Assembly (NCBI GenBank): GCA_013364255.1
Contig: CP054936.1
Span: 5,908,353-5,972,352, forward strand
Length of the DNA stretch: 64,000 nucleotides
Reading direction: 5' to 3'
From: Streptomyces seoulensis
GTDB lineage: Bacteria > Actinomycetota > Actinomycetes > Streptomycetales > Streptomycetaceae
Part shown: positions 26,767 through 35,202 of the stretch, piece after piece
Position numbering within the stretch: the stretch's first letter is position 1
How the letters are laid out: every line of letters starts with the position of its first letter
Translations under genes and position numbers: made by a program
The notes under the pieces: generated by a model
The model's input: only the letters and a program-made list of their open reading frames with translations
Told to the model about the DNA's origin: nothing
Database searches by the model: none

Positions 26767-26820
26767 CCGGGGCTCCCCCTCTCTCAGCCCCCTTCGCACC
26801 ACCGGAAGGAACCGAACCCC

Positions 26821-28104
26821 ATGGCCATGGACGTCATCTCCGTCATCCGCACCAAGCGGGACCGCGGCGCGCTCAGCGACGAGCAGATCGACTGGGTCAT
26901 CGACGCGTACACCCGCGGGGAGGTCGCCGACGAGCAGATGTCCGCGCTCGCCATGGCCATCCTGCTCAACGGCATGGACCGCCGGGAGATCGCCCGCTGG
27001 ACCGCCGCGATGATCGCCTCCGGCGAGCGCATGGACTTCTCCGCCCTGTCCCGCCCCACCGCCGACAAGCACTCCACCGGCGGCGTCGGCGACAAGATCA
27101 CCCTGCCGCTGGCCCCGCTGGTCGCCGCCTGCGGCGCGGCCGTCCCGCAGCTGTCCGGGCGGGGCCTCGGCCACACCGGCGGCACGCTGGACAAGCTGGA
27201 GTCGATCCCCGGCTGGCGCGCGCTGCTGTCCAACGAGGAGATGCTGTCGGTGCTCGACGGCTGCGGCGCGGTGATCTGCGCGGCCGGCGACGGCCTGGCG
27301 CCCGCCGACAAGAAGCTCTACGCCCTGCGCGACGTCACCGGCACCGTCGAGGCCATCCCGCTGATCGCCTCCTCCATCATGTCCAAGAAGATCGCGGAGG
27401 GCACCGGCTCCCTGGTCCTGGACGTCAAGGTCGGCTCCGGCGCCTTCATGAAGACCGTCGAGGACGCCCGCGAACTCGCCTCCACCATGGTCGGCCTCGG
27501 CACCGACCACGGAGTGAAGACGGTCGCGCTGCTCACCGACATGTCCACCCCGCTCGGCCTGACCGCGGGCAACGCGCTGGAGATCCGCGAGTCGGTCGAG
27601 GTCCTGGCCGGCGGCGGCCCGGCCGACGTGGTCGAACTGACCCTCGCCCTGGCCCGGGAGATGCTGGACGCGGCCGGCCTGAAGGACGCCGACCCGGCCA
27701 AGGCGCTGGCCGACGGCTCGGCGATGGACGTCTGGCGGCGCATGATCGCGGCCCAGGGCGGCGACCCGGACGCGGCCCTGCCCACCTCCCGGGACCAGCA
27801 CGTGATCACGGCCCCCGCCTCCGGCGTCCTGACCCGCCTGGACGCCTACGACATCGGTGTCGCCGCCTGGCGCCTGGGCGCCGGCCGGGCCCGCAAGGAG
27901 GACCCGGTGCAGGCGGCGGCGGGCGTCGAACTGCACGCCAAGCCCGGCGACACGGTCACCTCCGGCCAGCCCCTGATGACCCTGCACACCGACACCCCGG
28001 ACCGCTTCGCGTACGCCCTTGAGGCCACCGAGGGCTCCTACGACATCGCCCCGGCCGGCACGGCCTTCACCACCTCCCCGGTCGTGCTGGAACGTATCGC
28101 CTGA
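26821..28104 (+). CDS. deoA: Thymidine/pyrimidine-nucleoside phosphorylase
   Basis: A 427-residue phosphorylase that cleaves thymidine or deoxyuridine with phosphate, releasing the base and deoxyribose-1-phosphate. Motifs: helical N-domain (YTRGEVADEQMSALAMAIL), phosphate-binding KHSTGGVGDK, SGRGLGHTGGTLDKLE signature, ASSIMSKKIAEG and the C-terminal AAP-type domain (VITAPASGVL, GAGRARKEDPV). AAGGAA lies upstream of the ATG. Though separated from cdd by a hairpin, it continues the nucleoside catabolic series in the same direction. Its product would pass to the phosphopentose mutase and DeoC encoded 20 kb away under related control. Confidence 0.93.
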   Translation: MAMDVISVIRTKRDRGALSDEQIDWVIDAYTRGEVADEQMSALAMAILLNGMDRREIARWTAAMIASGERMDFSALSRPTADKHSTGGVGDKITLPLAPLVAACGAAVPQLSGRGLGHTGGTLDKLESIPGWRALLSNEEMLSVLDGCGAVICAAGDGLAPADKKLYALRDVTGTVEAIPLIASSIMSKKIAEGTGSLVLDVKVGSGAFMKTVEDARELASTMVGLGTDHGVKTVALLTDMSTPLGLTAGNALEIRESVEVLAGGGPADVVELTLALAREMLDAAGLKDADPAKALADGSAMDVWRRMIAAQGGDPDAALPTSRDQHVITAPASGVLTRLDAYDIGVAAWRLGAGRARKEDPVQAAAGVELHAKPGDTVTSGQPLMTLHTDTPDRFAYALEATEGSYDIAPAGTAFTTSPVVLERIA

Positions 28105-28128
28105 CCAGGTGCTTTACCCCTTCGGGTG

Positions 28129-28160
28129 AACGGGACCGGTGGACGGCCACCGGTCCCGTT
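28129..28160 (+). terminator. Hairpin terminator after deoA
   Basis: AACGGGACCGGTGG (28129-28142) and CCACCGGTCCCGTT (28147-28160) form a perfect 14-bp stem with a 4-nt loop, 25 nt after the deoA stop. Confidence 0.75.
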
Positions 28161-28171
28161 CGGCATGCTGG

Positions 28172-28192
28172 CTATCGGTGACGCACCGATAG
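28172..28192 (+). promoter_or_regulatory. Inverted repeat in the leader of the split Uma2 gene
   Basis: CTATCGGTG, 3-nt spacer, CACCGATAG: a perfect 9-bp inverted repeat ending within the AGGAG ribosome binding site (28191-28195). It may be an operator or a hairpin masking the ribosome binding site. It also lies 11 nt upstream of the intron insertion point, so it may have contributed to target recognition. Confidence 0.45.
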
Positions 28193-28862
28193 GAGAACCG
28201 CCAGTGCGACACGAAGTCGCTCCACCCAAGTAGATGACCTGCAAGGGGGAAGAAAATCATGAGCAGGTCATCCCGGACCAGTGTCCAAGGTCCGTCCCCA
28301 CTTCCGCATGCGTCGCTGGTAACGGCGGGGTGTGAAGCCGGAAGGGAAAGCTCAAGAGCAGCCCGGCCATCGGGTCGCAACAAGCGAGGGGAAGACCGGA
28401 CGGGCTAATGAAAATGAACCCTTGAAGAAGTCCCGTAACTCCTGTGCCGCGTCGATGGTGAGCTGTCGGCGGCAGACAGGCCCTGGCGCGGAAGAGCGCA
28501 CGACGACCCCTGAAGATTGGGGCTGAAGGGGGAGGACACCGTCGGGCCCGGGATTAAGAGGGAGCCCACCCCGGTCGCATCTTGTGGGAGCGGAACGTGG
28601 AAACCCCGTTGGAGTCCGGGAGTTGATCCCGGTAATCCGGAGGTAACGAAGGGACAAGCCTCCAGCGGGACAGGATGATCCGAAAAGCGAAAGCCGGCAG
28701 GGCGAAAGCCCAGAGGAAAAGGACGCGGTGCCCCCCACCCAGCCGTGTCCCATAACTCGTCGGATACGAGGCGCGATGCCCCGGCCCGAAAGGGAGCCCA
28801 CGCGGATCAGGTAGGCCCGTGAAGAAGAACTGCGAAGAACCCCGAACCGAAGGGCAAGTTGG

Positions 28863-30647
28863 ATGCCGAAGGAAGGCGTGGCAGTGACCGCTACGGCGGC
28901 GCTGCCTCCTACGACGGCGAACGGACCGGAGGACTACGCCCAGACCTGGCACAGCATCGACTGGGCCAAGGCGGAGACGTCGGTACGGCGACTGAGGCAG
29001 CGCATCTTCACAGCCGCGCAGGAAGGGGACCTGAAGAAGGTCCGCAACTTGCAGAAGCTCATGCTGCGATCCCACTCGAACACGCTCGTGAGCGTGAAGC
29101 GGGTAACGCAGCAGAGCACAGGCCGTCGGACGGCCGGGATCGATCAGGAACGCGCGCTCACTCCGATCGCGCGAGGACGGCTGGCTGCTGAGATCACAGC
29201 GGAACGCTCGCCTGGAAAACCCATGCCCGTCCGGCGCGTGTACATTCCCAAGGCCAACGGAAAACAGCGACCCTTGGGTATTCCAGTCATCCGTGACCGG
29301 GTCCGCCAGGCCCGCGTCAAGAACGCACTGGAACCCGAGTGGGAAGCCCGGTTCGAACAACGAAGCTACGGCTTCCGCCCCGGCCGGGGTTGTCATGACG
29401 CGATCGGCGCCATCTACATCGTCGCAGGCCAGAAACGGGCCAAGCGGTTATGGGTGCTCGATGCGGACCTGACGGCGGCGTTCGACCGCATCTCACACGA
29501 CCACTTGATGAACCTCATCGGGTCCTTCCCTGCACGGGATGCAATCCGAGGATGGCTCAAAGCGGGAGTGATGGACTGCGGACGGATCTCGCCCACTGAG
29601 GAGGGAACTCCTCAGGGCGGTGTCATCAGCCCACTGCTGCTCAACGTGGCCTTGCACGGCATGGAAACCGCAGCCGGGCACCTCGCAGAGGGACGTTCCA
29701 ACAAGTCCCGAAGAGATGCCCCGGTGCTGGTCCGGTACGCAGACGACTTCGCTGTGTTCTGCCACAGTGAAGAAGAGGCGCGCCGGGTCAAGGAGCAGTT
29801 GTCTCAATGGATGGTCCCGCGGGGGGTCACCTTCAACGAGGAGAAGACGTCCGTCATCCACCTTGAAGAAGGTTTCGAATTCCTCGGGTTCAATATCAGG
29901 AGATACAACAGCACCCTGCTGATCAAGCCGAGCAAGGTGGCCTTAAGGAGGGTCCGGGAGCGGCTCCGCAGTGAAGTGATCGGCCTGAGAGGGGCGAACG
30001 CTGCGGCTGTGGTGAAGAAGCTCAACCCGATCATCAAGGGTTGGGCCACCTACTACCGGACGGTGGTGTCCAAGGAGACCTTCAAGTCCCTGGACTTCTA
30101 CGTGTGGACGCTCACCCAAAAGTGGGTCAAACACTCCCACCCGAACAAGTCGAAGAGCTGGTGCCTGGCCAAGCACTACGGCGTTTTCAACTCGACCCGG
30201 AAGGACCAGTGGGTATTCGGTGACCGGGACACCGGCACCTATCTCTACAAGTTCAACTGGACCAGAATCGTCCGGCACGTGATCGTCAAGGAGAGCAACT
30301 CTCCTGACGACCCCTCGCTGGCCGACTACTGGGTGAGCCGCCGTCGCAAGAGGATGCCCGGGACCGCCGACAGGTGGACCATCACCCTCGCATCCCGCCA
30401 GAAGGGGATCTGCCCGCTATGCAAACAGCCGCTGATCCCCGATGCCGAGTACACACCGGACAACCCCCGCGAGTGGGCCGCGTGGTTCTCGGCATCGATG
30501 AAGCCGCTGCACAAGCACCACTTCATCTACCGGCGCGACGGCGGCACGGACGAGCGGACGAACCTTCGCCTCGTACACGCTGACTGCCATCGCCAGCACC
30601 ACGCCGGCGATCACAGAAGGGCCAAGCAAGATGACCGACCCGCGTGA
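28863..30647 (+). CDS. ltrA: Group II intron reverse transcriptase/maturase with HNH endonuclease
   Basis: A 594-residue multifunctional intron protein. The RT domain spans about residues 60-330 with PKANGKQRPLGIPVIRDR, YGFRPGRGCHDAI, VLDADLTAAFDRI, GTPQGGVISPLLLNV and the catalytic RYADDF; maturase domain X follows (AVVKKLNPIIKGWATYYRTV). The C-terminal HNH endonuclease has ICPLCKQPL and KPLHKHHFIYRRDGGTDERTNLRLVHADCHRQHH. All key residues are present, so the intron may be active. It stabilises intron RNA for splicing and drives retrohoming by reverse splicing, second-strand cleavage and cDNA synthesis. Codon use is less GC3-biased than the neighbours. ATG 28863 is the most upstream plausible start; its ribosome binding site is weak. 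Confidence 0.93.
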   Translation: MPKEGVAVTATAALPPTTANGPEDYAQTWHSIDWAKAETSVRRLRQRIFTAAQEGDLKKVRNLQKLMLRSHSNTLVSVKRVTQQSTGRRTAGIDQERALTPIARGRLAAEITAERSPGKPMPVRRVYIPKANGKQRPLGIPVIRDRVRQARVKNALEPEWEARFEQRSYGFRPGRGCHDAIGAIYIVAGQKRAKRLWVLDADLTAAFDRISHDHLMNLIGSFPARDAIRGWLKAGVMDCGRISPTEEGTPQGGVISPLLLNVALHGMETAAGHLAEGRSNKSRRDAPVLVRYADDFAVFCHSEEEARRVKEQLSQWMVPRGVTFNEEKTSVIHLEEGFEFLGFNIRRYNSTLLIKPSKVALRRVRERLRSEVIGLRGANAAAVVKKLNPIIKGWATYYRTVVSKETFKSLDFYVWTLTQKWVKHSHPNKSKSWCLAKHYGVFNSTRKDQWVFGDRDTGTYLYKFNWTRIVRHVIVKESNSPDDPSLADYWVSRRRKRMPGTADRWTITLASRQKGICPLCKQPLIPDAEYTPDNPREWAAWFSASMKPLHKHHFIYRRDGGTDERTNLRLVHADCHRQHHAGDHRRAKQDDRPA

Positions 30648-30663
30648 CTCCAGGGGCCCGCTT

Positions 30664-30698
30664 GAGCCGGATGCGGTGAACAGCCGCACGTCCGGTTC
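30664..30698 (+). ncRNA. Group II intron domain V
   Basis: The catalytic hairpin reads GAGCCGGATGCGGTGAA on its 5' side and closes with CCGCACGTCCGGTTC on its 3' side, the most conserved element of group II introns. Domain VI, with a candidate branch-point adenosine near its 3' base, follows up to 30739. Confidence 0.9.
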
Positions 30699-30739
30699 TG
30701 AGGGGGCCGGGGGGCGGCAACGCCCTCCGGCTACCCGAC

Positions 30740-31323
30740 TGAGCGCACTCACCGTGAGCCAGGACCCCGACCAGAGCTGGGACGACCTCGTCCGGTTCTG
30801 GGAAGAGATGGAATGGCCCGAGGGCAGCAAGGTGGAGATCATCGAGGGGATCATCACCGTGTCACCTGCTCCCGCACCTCGTCACAACGTCATCGCGGAG
30901 TTGATTCAGCGTCGCCTCTACTCCGTGATCCCCGGTGACTGGGGGATCTACCAGACGTTGGCCATGGCTGTGCCCTCGCGACTGGGCATGCTCGTCCCGG
31001 ATCTAGTGGTGGCCCCCCGGTCGCAATGTGTGGAATCGGACACTCATGTCTCTGCTGTGGTCGCCGAACTCGTCGTAGAAGTGACGTCCAAGTCGAACGC
31101 CCGCCACGACTGCATCAGCAAGCCCGCCGCCTACGCCACCGCAGGCATCCCGTTCTACCTCCTCGTCGACCGCTGGGCCCCCGACGGCCCCACCACCACG
31201 CTCTACGGGGAGCCGAGGGGCGACGTGTACCGCCCCCTGGCCACGGCCAAGTTCGGTGAGCCCATCAAGCTCCCGGCGCCGTTCGACCTGGTCATCGACA
31301 CCGACGACTTCCCGCTCGACTGA
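30740..31323 (+). CDS. Uma2-family protein whose start codon is split by the intron
   Basis: This is the second exon of a 194-residue Uma2/DUF820 protein. Base 28203 (A) and bases 30740-30741 (TG) would form its ATG after splicing, in frame with SALTVSQDPDQSWDD. The ribosome binding site AGGAG is upstream of the intron. Fold motifs: KVEIIEGIITVSPAP, MLVPDLVVAP (Asp), AELVVEVTSKSN (Glu), SKPAAYATAGIPFYLLVD (Lys). Without splicing, only internal or intronic starts are available (for instance GTG 30754). A nuclease-like fold of unknown role is known for the family. The gene lies between deoA and a convergent transporter gene. Confidence 0.82.
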
Positions 31324-31330
31324 CCGTCCC

Positions 31331-32251
31331 TCAACCCAGCAGCGCCGCGATCGCCACCAGGACCGGCACCGAGAGCAGGGTGGACAGGAGGATGGACTCG
31401 CGGGCCAGGGTCTCGGCCGTCCCGTAGCGGCCGGCGTAGGTGAACAGGTTCTGGGCGGCGGGCAGGGCCGAGGTGACCACCACGTCCAGCAGGGAGGCGC
31501 CGCGCAGGCCGAAGACGCCGGACGCCAGCGCCCAGGCGGCCAGCGGCTGGCCCACCGACTTCAGGGCGACGGACAGCAGCACCGGATGGCGGTCCCGGCC
31601 GCGGCCGGGCGCCGCGCTGCCGGGCAGGGCGATGCCGAAGGCCAGCAGCACCGCCGGGACGGACATGCCGGCGATCAGGGTCAGCGGCTCCCTGACCGGG
31701 CCGGGCACCGTCCATCCGGACGCCGAGACCAGGACCCCGCCGAGCGCCCCCACCGCGACCGGATTGCGCAGTGGGGTGAGCAGCCGCCGCCACAGCGGCC
31801 CCTTCCCGCCCGCACCCGTCAGGTCCAGCACCGTCAGCGCGACGGGCGTCACCACGATCTGCTGGAACAGCAGCACCGGCGCCACCAGCGAGGCGTCGCC
31901 CAGCACGTACGCGGCGATCGGGATGCCGAGGTTGCCGGAGTTGACGTAGCTGGAGCACAGGGCGCCGATCGTCGTGCGGCCCACGCCCCAGCGCCGTACG
32001 ACGCCCACCGTCACGAAGACGCCCGCGGCCGCCGCCGTGCTCAGCGCCGTCACCAGCAGCCGGCCGGAGAACACCACCGTCAGGTCCGCGCGGGCCAGCG
32101 TGGTGAACAGCAGCGCCGGCGTCGCCACCTCGAACGCCAGCCGGGTCAGCACCTCGCCGCCCTGCTCGCCCAGCGAGCCGCGCCGCCCGAGCGCCCAGCC
32201 GACGCCGATCACCACCGCGATGACCGCGAACCCGGTCAGCACTCCCCGCAC
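31331..32251 (-). CDS. AEC-family transporter
   Basis: A 306-residue membrane protein with about ten spans in two inverted halves, of the auxin-efflux-carrier (AEC/PIN-like) family. Segments such as LTRLAFEVATPALLFTTLA, SYVNSGNLGIPIAAYVLGD and VTSALPAAQNLFTYA (the crossover region of AEC proteins) are visible. Bacterial members move dicarboxylates or other small anions; the substrate is unknown. GTG 32251 starts with VRGVLTGFAVIAVVIG, directly entering the first span. Its stop is 8 bp from that of the Uma2 gene (convergent). Its upstream region holds seven 15-bp direct repeats shared with the divergent STAS gene. Confidence 0.85.
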   Translation of the reverse strand: MRGVLTGFAVIAVVIGVGWALGRRGSLGEQGGEVLTRLAFEVATPALLFTTLARADLTVVFSGRLLVTALSTAAAAGVFVTVGVVRRWGVGRTTIGALCSSYVNSGNLGIPIAAYVLGDASLVAPVLLFQQIVVTPVALTVLDLTGAGGKGPLWRRLLTPLRNPVAVGALGGVLVSASGWTVPGPVREPLTLIAGMSVPAVLLAFGIALPGSAAPGRGRDRHPVLLSVALKSVGQPLAAWALASGVFGLRGASLLDVVVTSALPAAQNLFTYAGRYGTAETLARESILLSTLLSVPVLVAIAALLG

Positions 32252-32350
32252 GCGGCCCCCTCACCGGGCGGGAGAAGGCCGTCGACGGTCCGGGGCGGTG
32301 CTGATCCATGCGGCATGCGCTCACCCTCCGGTCGGCGCGACCGGCAGGTC

Positions 32351-32455
32351 AACGTGATCTCCGCCAACGTGATCCCCGCCGACGTGATCCCCGCCGACGT
32401 GATCCCCGCCGACGTGATCCCCGCCGACGTGATCCCCGCCGAGGTGATCAGCGCC
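32351..32455. repeat. Seven 15-bp direct repeats in a divergent promoter region
   Basis: Units of GACGTGATCCCCGCC start at 32351, 32366, 32381, 32396, 32411, 32426 and 32441. The central four are identical and the outer ones differ by one to three bases. They fill much of the 256-bp gap between the AEC gene (start 32251, minus) and the STAS gene (start 32508, plus). The array could be a binding-site array or a variable-number tandem repeat. Confidence 0.9.
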
Positions 32456-32507
32456 CCGCCGGCGCCCCGCCCGATGAGTTGGGGCCCGTCGCCCGGTCTG
32501 AGAAAGC

Positions 32508-32867
32508 GTGGACGCCAAGACACCCGCCGCACCCGTGCTCGTGCTCGCCGGCCCCGTCACCCGCGAGGGGGTGAGGAGGCTGTGCGACGACGTGCGGCGA
32601 CTGCTGGCCGAGGCCGGCGCCCGGACCGTGGTGTGCGAAGTCGGCGGGCTCGGACCGCCTGGACTCGGCGCCGTGGACCTGCTGGCGCGGCTGCTGCTCA
32701 CCGCCCGGCGGGCCGGGGCGGGGATACGGCTGCGCGATCCCGACCCGGCGCTACTGACCCTGCTCGACCTGGCCGGCCTCCCCTTCCAGGTGGAGGGGCA
32801 GCCCGAACAGCGGGAACCACCGGGCCGTGTCCAGGAAGCAGTGGAACCCGGTGATCCGCCCCCGTGA
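32508..32867 (+). CDS. STAS-domain protein (anti-sigma factor antagonist-like)
   Basis: A 119-residue protein with a STAS-like alternation: APVLVLAGPVTREGVRRLCDDV, TVVCEVGGLGPPGLGAVDLLARLLLTARRAG, LLTLLDLAGLPFQV. Classical antagonists carry a phosphorylatable Ser/Thr after the central strand; here that stretch reads VGGLGPPGLGAV with no Ser/Thr, so it may be a non-phosphorylated STAS protein. GTG 32508 has only weak upstream sequence. The last 39 codons overlap, antisense, the 3' end of the sigma factor gene on the other strand. The sigma-factor neighbour makes a regulatory role plausible, but a SigG-like ECF does not normally use STAS control. Confidence 0.6.
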   Translation: MDAKTPAAPVLVLAGPVTREGVRRLCDDVRRLLAEAGARTVVCEVGGLGPPGLGAVDLLARLLLTARRAGAGIRLRDPDPALLTLLDLAGLPFQVEGQPEQREPPGRVQEAVEPGDPPP

Positions 32868-33767
32868 TATCTCCAGCACCTGCACCGCCCACGGGGTGAA
32901 GCCGCCCCGCTCCGGGTCCGGCTTGTAGTGGGCGAAGCCCGGCAGGCCGTTGGCCCGCACCGGCAGCAGCCGGGAGTTCGCGCAGGAGGCGCCCATGGTC
33001 GACATGAAACCGGTGATGTCGGCCGAACCGGTCAGCCACAGGTCGAACGGCGGCATCGTCATGACCGCGTCCTCGTGCAGCAGCGCGGTCAGCGCCGTCA
33101 TGTCGTACCCCTCGAAGGCCCGCACATAGCGCTCCAGCAGCCGCTGCTGCGCCTCGTCCAGCGGGTCGGACACCTGCGCCCCGGCCCCCTGCTCCTCCCG
33201 CTCGGCGAGCGTGGCCCGGGCCCGCTGGAGGGCGCTGTTGACCGAGGCGACCGTCGTGCCGAGCAGTTCGGCGACCTCGCTCGCCTTCCAGGCCAGCACC
33301 TCCCGCAGGATCAGCACCGCCCGCTGCTTGGCCGGCAGCCGCTGGAGCGCGGCCATGAAGGCGAGCCGCACCGACTCCTTGGCGAGCGCCGCCTGCGCCG
33401 GGTCCTCGACCGACGGCAGCACCCGGCCGTCCGGCATCGGCTCCAGCCAGGTGCTGTCCGGGCGGGGCGCCAGCGCGGCCCGGGCCAGCGGCGTCGACTC
33501 GGTCAGGTCCATCGGCCGCGCCCGCTTGCTGCCCGCCGACAGCAGGTCCAGGCACACGTTGGTCGCGATCCGGTACAGCCAGGACCGCAGACTGGACCGG
33601 CCCTCGAACTTGTCGTGGCTGCGCCAGGCACGCACCAGGGTGTCCTGGACCGCGTCCTCCGCCTCGAACGACGAACCGAGCATGCGGTAGCAGTAGCCGG
33701 TCAGCTCGACCCGGTACTTCTCCAGCTCCATGCCGAGATCGGTCGCCGTCGCCGTACCGTCGCCCAT
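32751..33767 (-). CDS. SigG/TIGR02960-like ECF sigma factor with SnoaL-like C-terminus
   Basis: A 338-residue sigma factor. Region 2 (residues about 15-85) shows YRVELTGYCYRMLGSSFEAE and SSLRSWLYRIATNVCLDLL. Region 4 (about 145-200) shows LPAKQRAVLILREVLAWKAS and TVASVNSALQRARATL. The C-terminal third (LLERYVRAFEGYDMTALTAL ... GRITGFHCFLDTARWFPLFG) is the SnoaL-like fold of large ECF factors such as mycobacterial SigG. In such factors this domain tunes activity in place of a separate anti-sigma. ATG 33767 fits the domain start; upstream codons to 33854 look like leader. No anti-sigma gene is adjacent. The 3' 117 bp overlap the convergent STAS gene. Confidence 0.87.
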   Translation of the reverse strand: MGDGTATATDLGMELEKYRVELTGYCYRMLGSSFEAEDAVQDTLVRAWRSHDKFEGRSSLRSWLYRIATNVCLDLLSAGSKRARPMDLTESTPLARAALAPRPDSTWLEPMPDGRVLPSVEDPAQAALAKESVRLAFMAALQRLPAKQRAVLILREVLAWKASEVAELLGTTVASVNSALQRARATLAEREEQGAGAQVSDPLDEAQQRLLERYVRAFEGYDMTALTALLHEDAVMTMPPFDLWLTGSADITGFMSTMGASCANSRLLPVRANGLPGFAHYKPDPERGGFTPWAVQVLEISRGRITGFHCFLDTARWFPLFGLPLHLEGEAGQVEQGQ

Positions 33768-33900
33768 TCGTCGTCCACCCGCCCCGTGGCTGTTCCCGTC
33801 CCGGACGCGTCGTCGCGCCCGGCACTGCGAAAAGCTAGCGCAGGCCACTGACAACGGCCCCCGCAGCGGACGGATCAGCAGGTCACAGGCAGGGCGCCGG

Positions 33901-35202
33901 TCACGCGGACACCGGCGTGCGCCGCTGCGCCACGCGCGCCGCCCGGGACCCGAGGACCGTGATCGCCACCACGCCCAGCACCGCCAGCAGCCCCACGCCG
34001 ACCGTCCCCGACCAGCCCTGGGCGTGGAAGGCGGTCGCGCCGACCGTGCTGCCCACGCTGGAGCCGATGTAGTACGCCGACTGGTACAGGGCGGAGGCCT
34101 GCGCGCGGCCGTGCGCCGCCGTCCGGCTCACCGCCGAGGAGGCGACCGCGTGACCGGCGAAGAAGCCCGCCGTGATCAGCACCAGGCCCAGCAGCACCGG
34201 TACGACCGAGTCCAGCAGCGACAGCAGCAGCCCCGCCGCCGTCGTCGCGCCCGCCAGGTACAGGGCGCCCCGGCGGCCGACCCGGCCCACCAGCCGCCCC
34301 GCCGTCGACGCCGACACCGTGCCCACCAGGTACACCAGGAAGATCGAGCCGATGACGCCCTGCGGGAGCGAGAAGGGCGCCTCGGTCAGCCGGTAGCCGA
34401 TCACCGTGTAGACGCCGCCGAACACCGTCATGAACAGCGCGCCGATCGCGTACAGGCGGCGCAGCAGCGGGTTCGACAGATGGTCGCGGACCGTGCCGGC
34501 CAGCACCCGCGGGCGCAGCGACCCCGGCGTGAAGTGGCGCGGCGCCGGCAGCAGCATCCGGAACGCCACCGCGCACAGCACCGCGACCGCGCCGACCACT
34601 CCGACGGCGGCCCGCCAGCCCCACTCCTGCGCCACCCAGCCGGTCATCACCCGGCCGCTCATCCCGCCCACGCTGTTGCCGGCCACGAACAGGCCGATCG
34701 CCGTAACCAGGGCCCGGGGCCGGACCTCCTCCGCCAGATACGCCTGCGCCGAGGCCGGCACCCCCGCCAGCGCGGCGCCCTGCAACGCCCGCAGCACCAC
34801 CAGCGCGCCCAGCGACGGCGCGAACGGCACCAGCAGCCCGACGGCCACCGCGACCGCCAGCGAGGCCGTCATCACCGTACGGCGGCCGAAACGTTCCGAC
34901 AGGGCGCTCATCGGCAGCACGAACAGCGCGAGACCGCCGGTCGCCGCCGCCACCGTCCAGCTCGCCTCGCTCGCCGCCACCCCGTACTCGGCGGAGATCA
35001 GCGGCAGCAGCGCCTGGGTGGAGTACAGCAGCGCGAAGGTCGCGACCCCGGCGAGGAACAGGGCCAGGCTCATCCGGCGGTAGCCGGGACCGCCCGGCGT
35101 CATCCGGGAGTCGGCGGCCCCGCCCGCGGTCGGGTCGGAAGCGGCGGAAGCGTGCGGTGCGGCGCCCACGACAGCGGACGCCCCGGTATCGGCGGGAGAC
35201 AT
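33901..35202 (-). CDS. MFS transporter
   Basis: A 433-residue major facilitator protein with 12 predicted spans after a 45-residue Ala/Gly-rich cytoplasmic lead. The loop 2-3 signature is ALSERFGRRTVMTASL, and the second-half counterpart is GRLVGRVGRRGALYLAG. Family members of this type are proton-driven drug or metabolite exporters; the substrate is unknown. ATG 35202 is preceded 6 nt upstream by a -10-like TACCGT (complement of 35209-35214) and no Shine-Dalgarno. It is divergent from a LysR gene across only 63 bp, the usual layout for a transporter controlled by its LysR neighbour. Confidence 0.9.
   Translation of the reverse strand: MSPADTGASAVVGAAPHASAASDPTAGGAADSRMTPGGPGYRRMSLALFLAGVATFALLYSTQALLPLISAEYGVAASEASWTVAAATGGLALFVLPMSALSERFGRRTVMTASLAVAVAVGLLVPFAPSLGALVVLRALQGAALAGVPASAQAYLAEEVRPRALVTAIGLFVAGNSVGGMSGRVMTGWVAQEWGWRAAVGVVGAVAVLCAVAFRMLLPAPRHFTPGSLRPRVLAGTVRDHLSNPLLRRLYAIGALFMTVFGGVYTVIGYRLTEAPFSLPQGVIGSIFLVYLVGTVSASTAGRLVGRVGRRGALYLAGATTAAGLLLSLLDSVVPVLLGLVLITAGFFAGHAVASSAVSRTAAHGRAQASALYQSAYYIGSSVGSTVGATAFHAQGWSGTVGVGLLAVLGVVAITVLGSRAARVAQRRTPVSA

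Larger units (their letters stand above)
28204..30739 (+). mobile_element. Group II intron with reverse transcriptase/maturase
   Basis: A complete group II intron. The 5' end is GTGCGAC (28204-28210), the conserved start of bacterial group II introns. About 650 nt of structured, gene-free RNA (domains I-III) follow, then a domain IV open reading frame, domain V (30664-30698) and domain VI ending ...CTACCCGAC at 30739. Base composition is visibly less GC-rich than the host DNA, a sign of acquisition. A candidate EBS1 GGCGG (28468-28472) complements CCGCC (28198-28202) immediately before the splice site. Removing 28204-30739 joins ...AACCGCCA to TGAGCGC..., recreating an ATG with a ribosome binding site 7 nt upstream. 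This places both boundaries with good confidence. Confidence 0.9.

Noticed and set aside
30631..30741. ATG 30631 as the start of the second Uma2 protein
   Set aside because: That start lies inside the intron, upstream of domain V, and the resulting N-terminus would be a translation of catalytic intron RNA. Splicing restores a better start.
31256..32854. Plus-strand 532-codon frame covering the AEC gene and the 15-bp repeats (VIPAD pentapeptides)
   Set aside because: It is antisense to a well-supported membrane transporter, and the pentapeptide repeat is just translation of the 15-bp DNA repeats.
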